From positions 1-26,519 of the forward strand of contig SFIM01000038.1 in the NCBI GenBank assembly GCA_004556155.1: a stretch of 26,519 bases of DNA, in the 5' to 3' direction. Made by a program: the position numbers and the translations under genes. Every line of letters starts with the position of its first letter. Positions within the stretch are counted from its first letter, which is position 1. The notes beneath the pieces were generated by a model that saw only the letters and a program-made list of their open reading frames with translations, did not search any database and was not told where the DNA came from. Positions 7,011-14,949 of the stretch are shown piece after piece. This DNA is from Clostridiales bacterium. GTDB taxonomy: Bacteria; Bacillota; Clostridia; Christensenellales; Aristaeellaceae.

Positions 7011-7730
7011 ATGAAAATTATCCGGGATACCCAGCGCAACTGTGCGCGCATGGCGGCGGAGGAATACCGCAAGCTGCTGGGTGAAAATCCGCACTGCGTC
7101 CTTGGCCTGGCCACGGGCTCCACGCCCGAAATGCTCTATGAAGAGTTGGTTGCCCTGTGCAAGGCGGGCAAGCTCTCCTTCAAGGATGTAACCACCTATA
7201 ACCTGGACGAGTATGTGGGCCTGGATGGCTCCCATCCCCAGAGCTACCGCTACTTCATGGACAGCCACCTGTTCAACCTGGTGGATATTGACAAGACCCG
7301 CACGCACGTGCCCTGCGGCGTTGGCGTGACGGACGAGATGGCGGCGCACTACGACGATGAAATCAAGCAGGCCGGCGGCGTGGATCTGCAGCTGCTGGGC
7401 ATCGGCCCCAACGGCCATATCGGCTTTAACGAGCCCGGCACGCCCTGGGACGCAGTTACGCACATCGTGCCCCTGACCGACGCGACCCGCCAGGCCAATA
7501 AGCGCTTCTTCAATTCCATTGACGAGGTGCCCGAAAAGGCTGTGTCCATGGGCATCAAGACCGTGATGCAGTCCCGCAGGATCATCCTGATGGCCTTTGG
7601 CAAGAACAAGGCCCAGGCCGTCAAGGGCATGATCGAGGGCCGCATTGATAACAGCGTGCCCGCCTCCATCCTGCAGCTGCATCCCGACTGCACCGTCTAT
7701 ATTGACGATGACGCCGCGTCCATGCTATAA
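7011..7730 (+). CDS. nagB: Glucosamine-6-phosphate deaminase
   Basis: A protein of 239 residues, matching the short Firmicutes form. It catalyses reversible conversion of glucosamine-6-phosphate to fructose-6-phosphate and ammonia in the cytosol. Visible signatures are the phosphate loop LATGSTPEMLYEEL near the start, TYNLDEYVGL with the presumed general base Asp66, and GIGPNGHIGFNEPGT with His136 and Glu141. The ATG at 7011 follows AGAGGTG by six bases; the in-frame GTG at 7002 lies inside that ribosome binding site and is rejected. It has its own promoter and a terminator just after, so it may be transcribed separately from glmM, but the pair points to control of the amino-sugar phosphate pool. 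Confidence 0.95.
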   Translation: MKIIRDTQRNCARMAAEEYRKLLGENPHCVLGLATGSTPEMLYEELVALCKAGKLSFKDVTTYNLDEYVGLDGSHPQSYRYFMDSHLFNLVDIDKTRTHVPCGVGVTDEMAAHYDDEIKQAGGVDLQLLGIGPNGHIGFNEPGTPWDAVTHIVPLTDATRQANKRFFNSIDEVPEKAVSMGIKTVMQSRRIILMAFGKNKAQAVKGMIEGRIDNSVPASILQLHPDCTVYIDDDAASML

Positions 7731-7749
7731 TACAACCGCAAAAAGCCTT

Positions 7750-7788
7750 GCCGCTAAAAGAACAAAAGCCTTTTAGCGGCCATTTTTT
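7750..7788 (+). terminator. Rho-independent terminator after nagB
   Basis: An 11-base perfect stem (GCCGCTAAAAG at 7750-7760, CTTTTAGCGGC at 7770-7780) with a 9-base loop, followed by CATTTTTT. Confidence 0.9.
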
Positions 7789-7817
7789 ACTTTTGTGTGA
7801 TGAAAAAGGAGGACAGA

Positions 7818-9167
7818 ATGGGCAAATACTTTGGCACCGACGGCTTCCGCGGCGAAGCCAACCGCGAGCTTACCGCCATGCACGCCTTCCAGCTGGGGCA
7901 GTTTTTAGGCTCCTTTTATGGCAGCCAGGCGCGCCGCGCGCGCGTGGTCATCGGCAAGGATACCCGCGCCTCCGGCTATATGCTGGAGGATGCGCTGTGC
8001 GCAGGGCTTACCTCCGCCGGCGCGGATGCGTATCTTCTGCACGTCACCCCCACGCCCAGCGTGTCCTATGTGGCCCGCACCGAGGGCTTTGACTGCGGCG
8101 TGATGATCAGCGCCAGCCACAATCCCTATTGGGATAACGGGCTCAAGCTTGTCAACGCCCAGGGCGAAAAGATGGAGGACGCGGTGATCGAGCGCGCCGA
8201 GGCGTTTCTGGATGCGGGCGCGTCCGCGCCGCTGGCCACGCGCGAGCGCATCGGCCGCGTGGTGGATCACGCCGCCGGGCGCAATCGCTATATCGGCTAC
8301 CTGATCTCGCTGGCTACGCACTCCTATAAGGGTCTGCGCGTGGGCCTGGACTGCGCCAATGGCTCCACCTGGCAGCTGGCCGAGAGCGTGTTCAAGGCCC
8401 TGGGCGCCGAGGTGACGGTGGTGGGCAATACGCCCAACGGCGAAAACATCAACGTGAACTGCGGCTCCACGCACATTGAAAATTTGCAGCGCCTGGTCAT
8501 CGAGCATGGGCTGGACGTGGGCTTTGCCTTTGACGGCGACGCGGATCGCTGCATCGCCGTGGACGAGCGCGGCCAGGCGGTGGATGGCGACCGCATCCTG
8601 TATTTATACGCCGCCTTCCTGCAAAAGCAGGGGCTGCTGGGCGCGGGGCACGTGGTGACCACCATCATGAGCAATATGGGGCTGTACCGCGCGCTGGACG
8701 CGCTGGGCATCGGCTACGAGCAGACCGACGTGGGCGATAAATACGTGTACGAGCGCATTCAGCAGCGCGGCGACCCGCTGGGCGGCGAGCAGAGCGGGCA
8801 CATCATCTTTGCCAAGTACGCCACCACCGGCGACGGCCTGCTGACGGCCATCAAGGTGATGCAGGCCATGCTGGCGCAAAAGCGCCCGCTGTCCGAGCTG
8901 CACGCGGGCATGGTCAGCTACCCGCAGGTGCTGATCAACGTGCGCGTGGCGGACAAGGCCGCGGCGGCCGCGCATCCGCAGGTAGTGGCGGCGCTGGAGG
9001 CCGCGCGCGCCGGGCTGGGCACGCAGGGGCGCATTCTGCTGCGCAAGAGCGGCACTGAGCCCGTGCTGCGCGTGATGTGCGAGGCCGAGGATGGTGATAT
9101 GGCGCAGCGCGCGGCGGACAGCGTGGCGGCGGCGCTGCGCGACAGCGGCATGGCAGTGGAGGGATAA
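7818..9167 (+). CDS. glmM: Phosphoglucosamine mutase
   Basis: A protein of 449 residues, the usual GlmM length. It interconverts glucosamine-6-phosphate and glucosamine-1-phosphate for UDP-GlcNAc and peptidoglycan synthesis. It begins KYFGTDGFRGEAN. The phosphoserine loop ISASHNP puts the active serine at residue 100, the metal loop FDGDADR has Asp239, 241 and 243, the sugar loop is GGEQSGH, and the phosphate-binding loop near the C-terminus is RKSGTEPVLRVM. The start is fixed by AAAAGGAGG five bases before the ATG at 7818; an earlier in-frame ATG at 7800 overlaps that site. It is followed after two bases by a GlmU-like acetyltransferase, making a two-gene unit. Confidence 0.96.
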   Translation: MGKYFGTDGFRGEANRELTAMHAFQLGQFLGSFYGSQARRARVVIGKDTRASGYMLEDALCAGLTSAGADAYLLHVTPTPSVSYVARTEGFDCGVMISASHNPYWDNGLKLVNAQGEKMEDAVIERAEAFLDAGASAPLATRERIGRVVDHAAGRNRYIGYLISLATHSYKGLRVGLDCANGSTWQLAESVFKALGAEVTVVGNTPNGENINVNCGSTHIENLQRLVIEHGLDVGFAFDGDADRCIAVDERGQAVDGDRILYLYAAFLQKQGLLGAGHVVTTIMSNMGLYRALDALGIGYEQTDVGDKYVYERIQQRGDPLGGEQSGHIIFAKYATTGDGLLTAIKVMQAMLAQKRPLSELHAGMVSYPQVLINVRVADKAAAAAHPQVVAALEAARAGLGTQGRILLRKSGTEPVLRVMCEAEDGDMAQRAADSVAAALRDSGMAVEG

Positions 9168-9169
9168 AA

Positions 9170-9829
9170 ATGCTGTACAAGGTCAGCGATCTGTTTGATT
9201 TAACGCATACGCGCGCGGCGGAGCTATTGGAAAAGTGCGAGTATCCGCACGAGGTGCTGCCGCGCATCAAGCCTTTTATTCTGGCGCTGGGCGAAACGCT
9301 GCCCATCAGCGAATTCTTGCATCCTTCGCCCACGGTATGGATTGCGCGCGACGCGGTGGTTGCGCCCACGGCGTGCCTGGGCGAGTGCATCATCATCGAT
9401 CACGGCGCGGAGGTGCGCCACTGCGCCTACATCCGCGGCAGCGCGCTCATTGGCCGCGACGCGGTGGTGGGCAACAGCACGGAGCTGAAAAACGTGATCC
9501 TCTTTGACAACGTGCAGGTGCCGCACTACAACTATGTGGGCGACAGCGTGCTGGGCTACCGAGCGCACATGGGCGCGGGAGCCGTTACCAGCAATGTCAA
9601 GGGCGATCGCCAGCCGGTGGTGGTGCATCGCGGCAGCGAACGCATGGAGACCGGCCTGAAAAAGCTGGGCGCGATGCTGGGCGATTACGCCGAGATCGGC
9701 TGCGGCGCGGTGCTCAACCCCGGCGCAGTCATCGGCCGCGGCGCGCAGGTATACCCCCTGGTCAGCGTTCGCGGCACCGTCCCCGCCAACTGCATCCACA
9801 AGGGCGGCAGCGTTGTGGAGAAGCGGTAA
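9170..9829 (+). CDS. Left-handed beta-helix acetyltransferase, GlmU C-terminal type (probable GlcN-1-P N-acetyltransferase)
   Basis: A protein of 219 residues. After an N-terminal helical segment of about 55 residues (with YPHEVLPRIKPFI) it consists of hexapeptide repeats from about residue 60 to 210. The segment PHYNYVGDSVLG aligns with the GlmU acetyltransferase active site: His119 matches E. coli His363 and Tyr122 matches Tyr366, and GAGAVTSN supplies the matching Asn. There is no N-terminal uridylyltransferase domain and no GxGTRM-type motif. The ATG lies two bases after the glmM stop, and GGAGGG inside the end of glmM serves as its ribosome binding site. The protein therefore probably acetylates the product of GlmM, with the uridylyl transfer done by another enzyme. 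Databases often call this family UDP-N-acetylglucosamine pyrophosphorylase, which the missing domain does not support. Confidence 0.8.
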   Translation: MLYKVSDLFDLTHTRAAELLEKCEYPHEVLPRIKPFILALGETLPISEFLHPSPTVWIARDAVVAPTACLGECIIIDHGAEVRHCAYIRGSALIGRDAVVGNSTELKNVILFDNVQVPHYNYVGDSVLGYRAHMGAGAVTSNVKGDRQPVVVHRGSERMETGLKKLGAMLGDYAEIGCGAVLNPGAVIGRGAQVYPLVSVRGTVPANCIHKGGSVVEKR

Positions 9830-9856
9830 GGGGGGACGAGGAGACGGGGAGGTTAC

Positions 9857-10590
9857 GGTACTTTCTTGGAGCCCAAGAAAGTACCAAAGAAGGCTGCGTG
9901 TGACGTGAAAGTCAAGCTGATAAAACTGGAAGGCGGCACTGCCGCCCCCCGTGGCAGGGAAAAACTTGAATCGCTCGGTCTGGAGTAAACTCCGCCCGAG
10001 CGATTCTTTATTTTTCCCCTATGGTCTGGCTTCGCCAGCCCTGCGCTGATCTGCGATCAGCGTGCTACGGGGCGTAATTGGGTGCGGGAATTAGACTTAG
10101 CTGATTGCGATCGTTGTGAAGAGAAGCCAAGTTTCTTGAAAATCGCACGACAAAAAAAGCCTTCTCCTTGAGGAGAAGGTGGCGAATGCAGTGAGCCGAA
10201 TGAGGTGTAGCCGCCGAAGCGGCGTAATCCTTATATTGCTTTGATAACGGCTGCTTCGCAGCCTACACCTCACCACCGCCTACGGCGGAGCCTCTCCTCA
10301 AGGAGAAGCCTTTTGGTGAGTGCACCTTTCAACTATCACCAATCGCTGTGCAGAGGTTCCGCAGCTACTCAACACGCCCCCGTGGCACGCCGATTTTAAT
10401 CGGCGCAGGGCTGGCGAAGCCAGACCGAAGGGGAAACATTCAAGTGGACGGATGGCGCTTGCGCCGATCCGGGCACGCAGAATTTTCCCTGCCGCGGGGG
10501 CGGGGCGGCAGTGCCGCCTCCCATTTTAATTCAACTGACTTTCACGTCACACACAGGTTCTTTGTTACTTTCTTCCCTGAAGAAAGTAAC
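9857..10590. repeat. Family 1 modular repeat, copy E3 (long composite form)
   Basis: Starts 27 bases after the preceding stop, preceded by a purine tract. The left terminal hairpin is GGTACTTTCTTGG / CCAAGAAAGTACC (9857-9885). The arm is followed by module M2 (about 9945-10073), a linker, a nested family 2 element (10159-10310), a second linker, module M1 (about 10377-10500), the right arm and hairpin GTTACTTTCTTC / GAAGAAAGTAAC (10564-10590). A pyrimidine tract follows. The linker next to the nested element resembles, inverted, the linker next to F2a in E1, so E1 is probably a broken copy of this long form. No gene is visible within it. Confidence 0.87.
10159..10310. repeat. Family 2 palindromic repeat, copy F2b, nested in E3
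   Basis: About 152 bases, with a CTTCTCCTTGAGGAGAAG terminus at the left and CTCTCCTCAAGGAGAAGCC at the right. Its right 49 bases are the exact reverse complement of the left end of F2a (2697-2745). Its left variable hairpin (GTGGCGAATGCAGTGAGCCG) differs from both ends of F2a, so the ends behave as exchangeable parts. Confidence 0.85.
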
Positions 10591-10713
10591 GTCCCCCCTT
10601 CGTCCCCCTCCCCTCGTTCCCCGTCCCCTTTTGGGAACCGCCGCGGGCATTGGCAAAACAGTTGAAACATTTTTGTGCATTTATGCAGTGCTTTATTGCG
10701 AGAAAGTTACACT

Positions 10714-11064
10714 TTATCCACACTTTAGGGATAATTTACGGGGAAAAGTTGTGGATAACTTGGACAACAAAGTGGGGATAACTTTCACTATCCACAGCGG
10801 TTTTCCACCGTTAAAATGAAAAATTCAGGAAAATCGGTACTTTTCCCACTTTTTTCGGTGGATAACTATGTGGATAATGTGGATATCTCCCCTTTTGCTG
10901 TGGATATGCACCCATCCATGCAGTGTATACACCCACAGCGGTGGATTTCTGCGCAAATGCCGCCGGTTTTCCCCATCTGTGGGAAGGAACGTGAATATTC
11001 ATGCATATATGATGCATATTCACGCGACGCCGCGCATAGGCTGGTGGGGAAAAGGTGGGGATAA
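10714..11064. other. DnaA box cluster (candidate oriC or DnaA-titration site)
   Basis: Three perfect DnaA boxes are present: TTATCCACA at 10714-10722 (+), and its complement at 10750-10758 and 10869-10877 (-). Six more sites carry one mismatch: 10773-10781, 10788-10796, 10857-10865, 10878-10886, 10899-10907 and 11056-11064. Sites 10857, 10869 and 10878 are closely packed on one strand. AT-rich stretches lie near 10670-10740 and 10810-10835. dnaA and dnaN are not adjacent, and genes on both sides point the same way, which leaves open whether this is the origin itself or a regulatory DnaA-binding cluster of the kind known in Bacillus. No gene is visible in 10591-11066. Confidence 0.8.
10991..11023. 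promoter_or_regulatory. AT-rich 33-base imperfect palindrome before cwlD
   Basis: Arms GTGAATATTCAT (10991-11002) and ATGCATATTCAC (11012-11023) pair at 11 of 12 positions around a 9-base centre (gcatatatg). It lies 44 bases before the cwlD start and inside the DnaA box region. It could be an operator, a leader hairpin or part of an unwinding element. Confidence 0.5.
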
Positions 11065-11066
11065 GC

Positions 11067-11780
11067 ATGTGGAAAAACCGTGTATTTCTTTTGGGGGCGG
11101 CCGCGCTGGCGCTTTTGGCGATCGTATTTACCCTTTGTCGCAAAACCGTAACACCCTTGCCCCAGCCCGCGCCTGCGTCCACGCCGGCGCCCGGCCCGCT
11201 GACGGGCGTGACCATCTGCGTGGATCCCGGCCACGGCGGCTACGACGGCGGCGCGCGCGGGCAGGCTTCCGGCGCGCTGGAAAAGGACGTCAACCTGGCC
11301 GTGGCGCTGTGCCTGCGCCAGGAGCTACAGGCCGCGGGCGCGCAGGTGATCCTGACCCGCGATACGGACACGGCGCTGGCGGAGGAGGGCGCGCAGCGCA
11401 AGCGGCGCGATCTGCAATACCGCGTGGATGCGGCGCGCGAGGCGCGGCTCTTTCTCTCGATCCACATGAACGAGTATCGCACGCGCGCGGAGTCCGGGCC
11501 GCAGGTGTTTTACCGTGCGGGGCAGGAGGACAGCCGTCTGCTGGCCGGGGCGCTGCAGGCGCAGCTGATTGCGGGGCTGCGTCCTGCGCGCGAGCGCAGC
11601 GCGCACACGGGCGAATACTACCTGCTGGAGCACCTGGACATTCCGGCGGTGCTGGTGGAGTGCGGTTTTCTTTCCAACGCCGCCGAGGAGGCGAAGCTGC
11701 TGGACGCGGGGTATCAGCAGCAGGTGGCGCAGGCCATTTGCGCGGGGGTATGCGATTTTATCCAATTATCGGGGAAGTAG
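11067..11780 (+). CDS. cwlD: N-acetylmuramoyl-L-alanine amidase, CwlD-like
   Basis: A protein of 237 residues, the same length as B. subtilis CwlD. An N-terminal membrane anchor or signal (about residues 5-25) and a Pro-rich linker precede an Amidase_3 domain. Zinc ligands are His56 (DPGHGG), Glu72 (LEKDVNL) and His133 (LSIHMN); the catalytic glutamate is Glu198 (VECGFLSN). The segment EEGAQRKRRDLQYRV resembles the corresponding part of CwlD, which cleaves stem peptides during muramic-lactam formation in the spore cortex and is needed for germination. Other Amidase_3 enzymes act in vegetative cell separation, so the spore role is inferred. The ATG at 11067 follows AGGTGGGG; that site overlaps a near-perfect DnaA box. 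A GTG at 11055 lies inside the ribosome binding site and is rejected. Confidence 0.83.
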   Translation: MWKNRVFLLGAAALALLAIVFTLCRKTVTPLPQPAPASTPAPGPLTGVTICVDPGHGGYDGGARGQASGALEKDVNLAVALCLRQELQAAGAQVILTRDTDTALAEEGAQRKRRDLQYRVDAAREARLFLSIHMNEYRTRAESGPQVFYRAGQEDSRLLAGALQAQLIAGLRPARERSAHTGEYYLLEHLDIPAVLVECGFLSNAAEEAKLLDAGYQQQVAQAICAGVCDFIQLSGK

Positions 11781-11805
11781 GAGGCGAGGGGGGAACGAGG
11801 GGGAC

Positions 11806-12159
11806 GTTACTTTCTTCAGGAAAGAAAGTAACAAAGAACCTGTGTGTGACGTAAAAGTTAATTGGATTAAACTGGAAGGCGGCACTGCCGTTTTGTGCCC
11901 CGTGGCAGGGAAAATTCGCGGGCCCGGATCGGCGCAAGCGCCATCCGTCCCCTTGAATATTTCCCCTATGGTCTGGCTTCGCCAGCCCAAGGGGGAAAGC
12001 AGGAAGCGAACGGAGGAAAGCTTGCTTTCATCCGGGCGGTTCAGGCTTTCACCTGCCACGGGGGCATACAGACGGCCAGGGCCACTCCCAGTTTAAAACC
12101 AGCAGCTTTTCCGTCCACAACACAGGTTCTTTGTTTCTTTCTTGACTCAAGAAAGAAAC
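11806..12159. repeat. Family 1 modular repeat, copy E4 (complete)
   Basis: A 354-base copy starting 25 bases after the cwlD stop, with purine tract before and pyrimidine tract after. The left hairpin is GTTACTTTCTT / AAGAAAGTAAC (11806-11832, imperfect loop). The right hairpin is GTTTCTTTCTTG / CAAGAAAGAAAC (12133-12159), a variant with paired changes. Inside, module M1 appears in the opposite orientation to that in E2 and E3 (about 11902-11988). It is followed by module M3 (about 11990-12065, with GAAAGC/GCTTTC hairpin), which recurs inverted in E5. Confidence 0.87.
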
Positions 12160-12224
12160 GTCCCTCCCCCGTCCTCCCTCGTCCCCCTCGTCTCTCTCTA
12201 ATTGTAATAATTCTGCAATAATCA

Positions 12225-12253
12225 TTTACATTTTCGCAATGCTGTGATAGAAT
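12225..12253 (+). promoter_or_regulatory. Promoter for the SH3b protein gene
   Basis: TTTACA (12225-12230) and TAGAAT (12248-12253) with a 17-base spacer, in an AT-rich pocket right after repeat E4. Confidence 0.65.
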
Positions 12254-12280
12254 GAGATGACTACAAAAGGGGGTCTTTTT

Positions 12281-14866
12281 ATGCGCCGCTTTATCAAGCG
12301 TTTTTTGCCTACTCTGCTCTGCGCGCTGCTGATCGCCCAGGGCGCGCTGGCTTATACCACGCTGCGTCCCGGCGATAAGGGCGCGGATGTGCTGCGCATG
12401 CAGCAGGCGCTGTCCGCGCTGGGCTACACCGTCACATGCGACGGCTCCTTCGGCACGCAAACGTACACCGCCGTCTATAACTTTCAGAACGATTACGGCC
12501 TGAAGGTGGATGGCAAGGCCGGCGATCAAACGCTGACCAAGCTGTACGAATTGTACAACAGCATGTCCACCAAGCCCGGCGGCAGCCAGGGCGGCGCCTC
12601 CACGGGCACGCAGACCCCGCCCGCCACGGTGTATTGCGCCAACGGCGGCAGCCTGAACGTGCGCCGCGGCCCCGGCACCGGCTATGCCGCCTTCTATCAA
12701 ATCCCCAACGGCGCAACGGTGAATGTGCTGGAGCGCGGCAGCAAGTGGTGCCAGATCAGCTACGATTCCACCGTGACTGGCTATGTGATGACCTCCTTCC
12801 TGCGCTTTTCGCAGGATACGCCCGTGGTCACGCCCTCTCCCGATACCAGCATGGAAACGGCCTATGTTTCCTGCGCGGACGGCGGCAGCCTGAACCTGCG
12901 CCAGCGCCCCGTATCGGGCGGGAAGATCCTCACCCGCGTGCCCAACGGCACGCAGCTGCGCGTCACCCGCGTGGATGGCAAGTGGTGCTATACCACCTAC
13001 AACGGCCAGTCGGGCTATGTGATGAGCAGCTTCCTGTATTTCGCCTCCGTCCCCGCGCTGCCCACCCCCACGCCGGTCATCAGCCCCACGCCCGTGCCCC
13101 CCACCGCCGGCAGCGATGCGCTGACCGCCCGCGTGCAGCCCGCCAACGGCGGCAGCCTGAACCTGCGCCAGCGTCCGGCCTCCGGCAATAACGTGATCGC
13201 GCAGATTCCCTACGGCACGGTGCTGAGCGTCACCCGCATCGACGCCACCTGGTGCCTGACCACCTATAACGGCCAGGCCGGCTATGTGATGAGCAAGTTC
13301 CTCACCTTCTACGGCGGCGCGGTCACGCCCACGGCCACCCCCACGCCCAGCGTGAACCCCGGCACCGAGCTGCTGCCGGGCTATGTATACTGCGCCAACG
13401 GCAAAAAGCTGAACCTGCGCTCCGGCCCCGGCCTGACCTACGACGTGCTGTTCAAGATTCCCAACGGCGCGGCCGTCACCGTCACCCAGCGCCTTACCGG
13501 CTGGTACTGCGTATCCTATGAAAGCTATACCGGCTTTGTCAACAGCGATTACATCGTGCTCAGCGGCGGTGCGCCCACCGTGCCCTCCGTGGCCACGCCC
13601 ACGCCCGTGCCCTCCAGCGACAGCACCATCCATTACGGCGAGCTGCGCTACGCCACGGTCAATACGGTGAACAACTCCCTGAACGTGCGCAAGGTCCCCG
13701 GCGGCCGGCAGATCGGCTCCTTCCAGAAGGGCAGCCGCGTGGTGGTATCGCAGATCCTCACCGTGGACGGCGTGGAATGGTGTGCGGCCTATCAGGGTGG
13801 CCTCAGCGGCTATGTGCAGCGCCAGTACCTGGTGCTGGATGCGCGCGTGACCCCCGCCCCCACCACGCCCGACACCGCCTACGACACCTCCATCCTGGTG
13901 CGCAACCTCAAGCTCAACAGCACCGGCGCGGATGTGCGCCTGGTGCAGACGCGCCTGGTGGAGCTGAACTACCTCTCCTCCGCCAACGGCACCTACGACT
14001 CCGCCACGCAGACGGCAGTGAAGCGCTTCCAGCAGCTGCACGGCCTGAGCCAGGATGGCGTGGCCGGCCCCAACACGTTTAAGCTGCTGTTCTCCTCCAC
14101 GGCGCTGCCTTACAGCACCGAGGCCTCCAACTACACCAGCTACCTGATCGACTATAACGAATCGGCCAACGAGGTGCGCACCAAGGCCATTCAGCGCGCG
14201 CAGCTGGCGCTATCCAACCTGAACTACAACGTGGCGACCGACGGCAAATTCAACGAGGCCATGCACGACGCGCTGGTTGCCTTCCAGCTGCGCAACGGCA
14301 TCACGGCCACGGGCGTGCTGGATGCGGCCACGCAGGCGCGCCTGTACTCCGGCAAGGCCAACGACGCGGCCACCGCGCCGCGCGAATACCTGGCCGATAA
14401 CGCGGGCTACACGGCCAATCCGCCCAAGGCCAGCGATGTAAAGCTGCTGCACTGGTACAACACGGTCAAGCCCATGATGAGCAGCGGCACGGCCTTTACG
14501 GTATACGATCCCGACAGCGGCTTATCCTGGAAGCTGCAGGTGCTTTCGCCCGGCCGTCACTGCGACAGCCAGCCCGTCACCCTGCAGGATACGCTGATCA
14601 TGCAGAAGGCCTTTGACGGCAAGAGCAGCTGGAACATGCACATCGTCTATGTGCAGCTGCCCAACGGCACCTGGTGCATGGCCGGCATGCACAACCGCCC
14701 GCACCAGAGCAACGGCATCCTGGGCAACGGCTTCGGCGGCCATCTGTGCGTGCACTTCCTGCGCGATATGGACGAGACCAAGAAGGCCGATCCTGTGACC
14801 GGCGTGCAGTATCAGAACCTGCTGCGCGACGCCTGGTACAACCTGACCGGCGAAAAGATCAACTAA
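12281..14866 (+). CDS. Secreted multidomain peptidoglycan-binding protein with five SH3b repeats and a C-terminal domain of unknown function
   Basis: A protein of 861 residues. A signal peptide ends near ALA (22-24). Then follow a PG_binding_1 domain (about 26-92) and five bacterial SH3 repeats (about 116-175, 195-250, 283-345, 367-427 and 453-525), each with an SLN(V/L)R core and a closing GYV or GFV. Linkers rich in Pro and Thr separate several of them. Two further PG_binding_1 domains (about 538-610 and 632-695) and a C-terminal domain (about 717-861) complete it. That last domain has MHNRPH (His804, His808) and GHLCVHF (His821, Cys823, His825), which look like a catalytic or metal site. 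The layout is typical of cell-wall-bound hydrolases or transpeptidases. The ATG at 12281 follows AAGGGGG by seven bases; it is preferred over an ATG at 12257 that would precede the signal peptide. Confidence 0.82.
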   Translation: MRRFIKRFLPTLLCALLIAQGALAYTTLRPGDKGADVLRMQQALSALGYTVTCDGSFGTQTYTAVYNFQNDYGLKVDGKAGDQTLTKLYELYNSMSTKPGGSQGGASTGTQTPPATVYCANGGSLNVRRGPGTGYAAFYQIPNGATVNVLERGSKWCQISYDSTVTGYVMTSFLRFSQDTPVVTPSPDTSMETAYVSCADGGSLNLRQRPVSGGKILTRVPNGTQLRVTRVDGKWCYTTYNGQSGYVMSSFLYFASVPALPTPTPVISPTPVPPTAGSDALTARVQPANGGSLNLRQRPASGNNVIAQIPYGTVLSVTRIDATWCLTTYNGQAGYVMSKFLTFYGGAVTPTATPTPSVNPGTELLPGYVYCANGKKLNLRSGPGLTYDVLFKIPNGAAVTVTQRLTGWYCVSYESYTGFVNSDYIVLSGGAPTVPSVATPTPVPSSDSTIHYGELRYATVNTVNNSLNVRKVPGGRQIGSFQKGSRVVVSQILTVDGVEWCAAYQGGLSGYVQRQYLVLDARVTPAPTTPDTAYDTSILVRNLKLNSTGADVRLVQTRLVELNYLSSANGTYDSATQTAVKRFQQLHGLSQDGVAGPNTFKLLFSSTALPYSTEASNYTSYLIDYNESANEVRTKAIQRAQLALSNLNYNVATDGKFNEAMHDALVAFQLRNGITATGVLDAATQARLYSGKANDAATAPREYLADNAGYTANPPKASDVKLLHWYNTVKPMMSSGTAFTVYDPDSGLSWKLQVLSPGRHCDSQPVTLQDTLIMQKAFDGKSSWNMHIVYVQLPNGTWCMAGMHNRPHQSNGILGNGFGGHLCVHFLRDMDETKKADPVTGVQYQNLLRDAWYNLTGEKIN

Positions 14867-14883
14867 AAACCCTGGCATATGCC

Positions 14884-14919
14884 GCGCCCCCTTCGCTGTG
14901 AAGGGGGCGCGCGCTTTTA
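14884..14919 (+). terminator. Rho-independent terminator after the SH3b protein gene
   Basis: An 11-base perfect stem GCGCCCCCTTC (14884-14894) / GAAGGGGGCGC (14900-14910) with a 5-base loop, followed by GCGCTTTTAT. Confidence 0.85.
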
Positions 14920-14949
14920 TGGGGGAGGACGGGGGGACGGGGGAGAGAC

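Noticed and set aside
10714..11064. Calling the DnaA box cluster oriC outright.
   Set aside because: No dnaA, dnaN or other origin marker gene is next to it, gene direction does not switch, and I cannot compute chromosome-wide skew.
12041..14041. A 666-codon frame antisense to the SH3b protein.
   Set aside because: It mirrors the repetitive coding strand, has low-complexity Gly/Ala/His composition and no family signature. The plus-strand protein has clear domains.
14430..14866. Naming the C-terminal domain an L,D-transpeptidase.
   Set aside because: Only the His/Cys pattern is suggestive; the usual SHGC[IV]R-type signature is not present.
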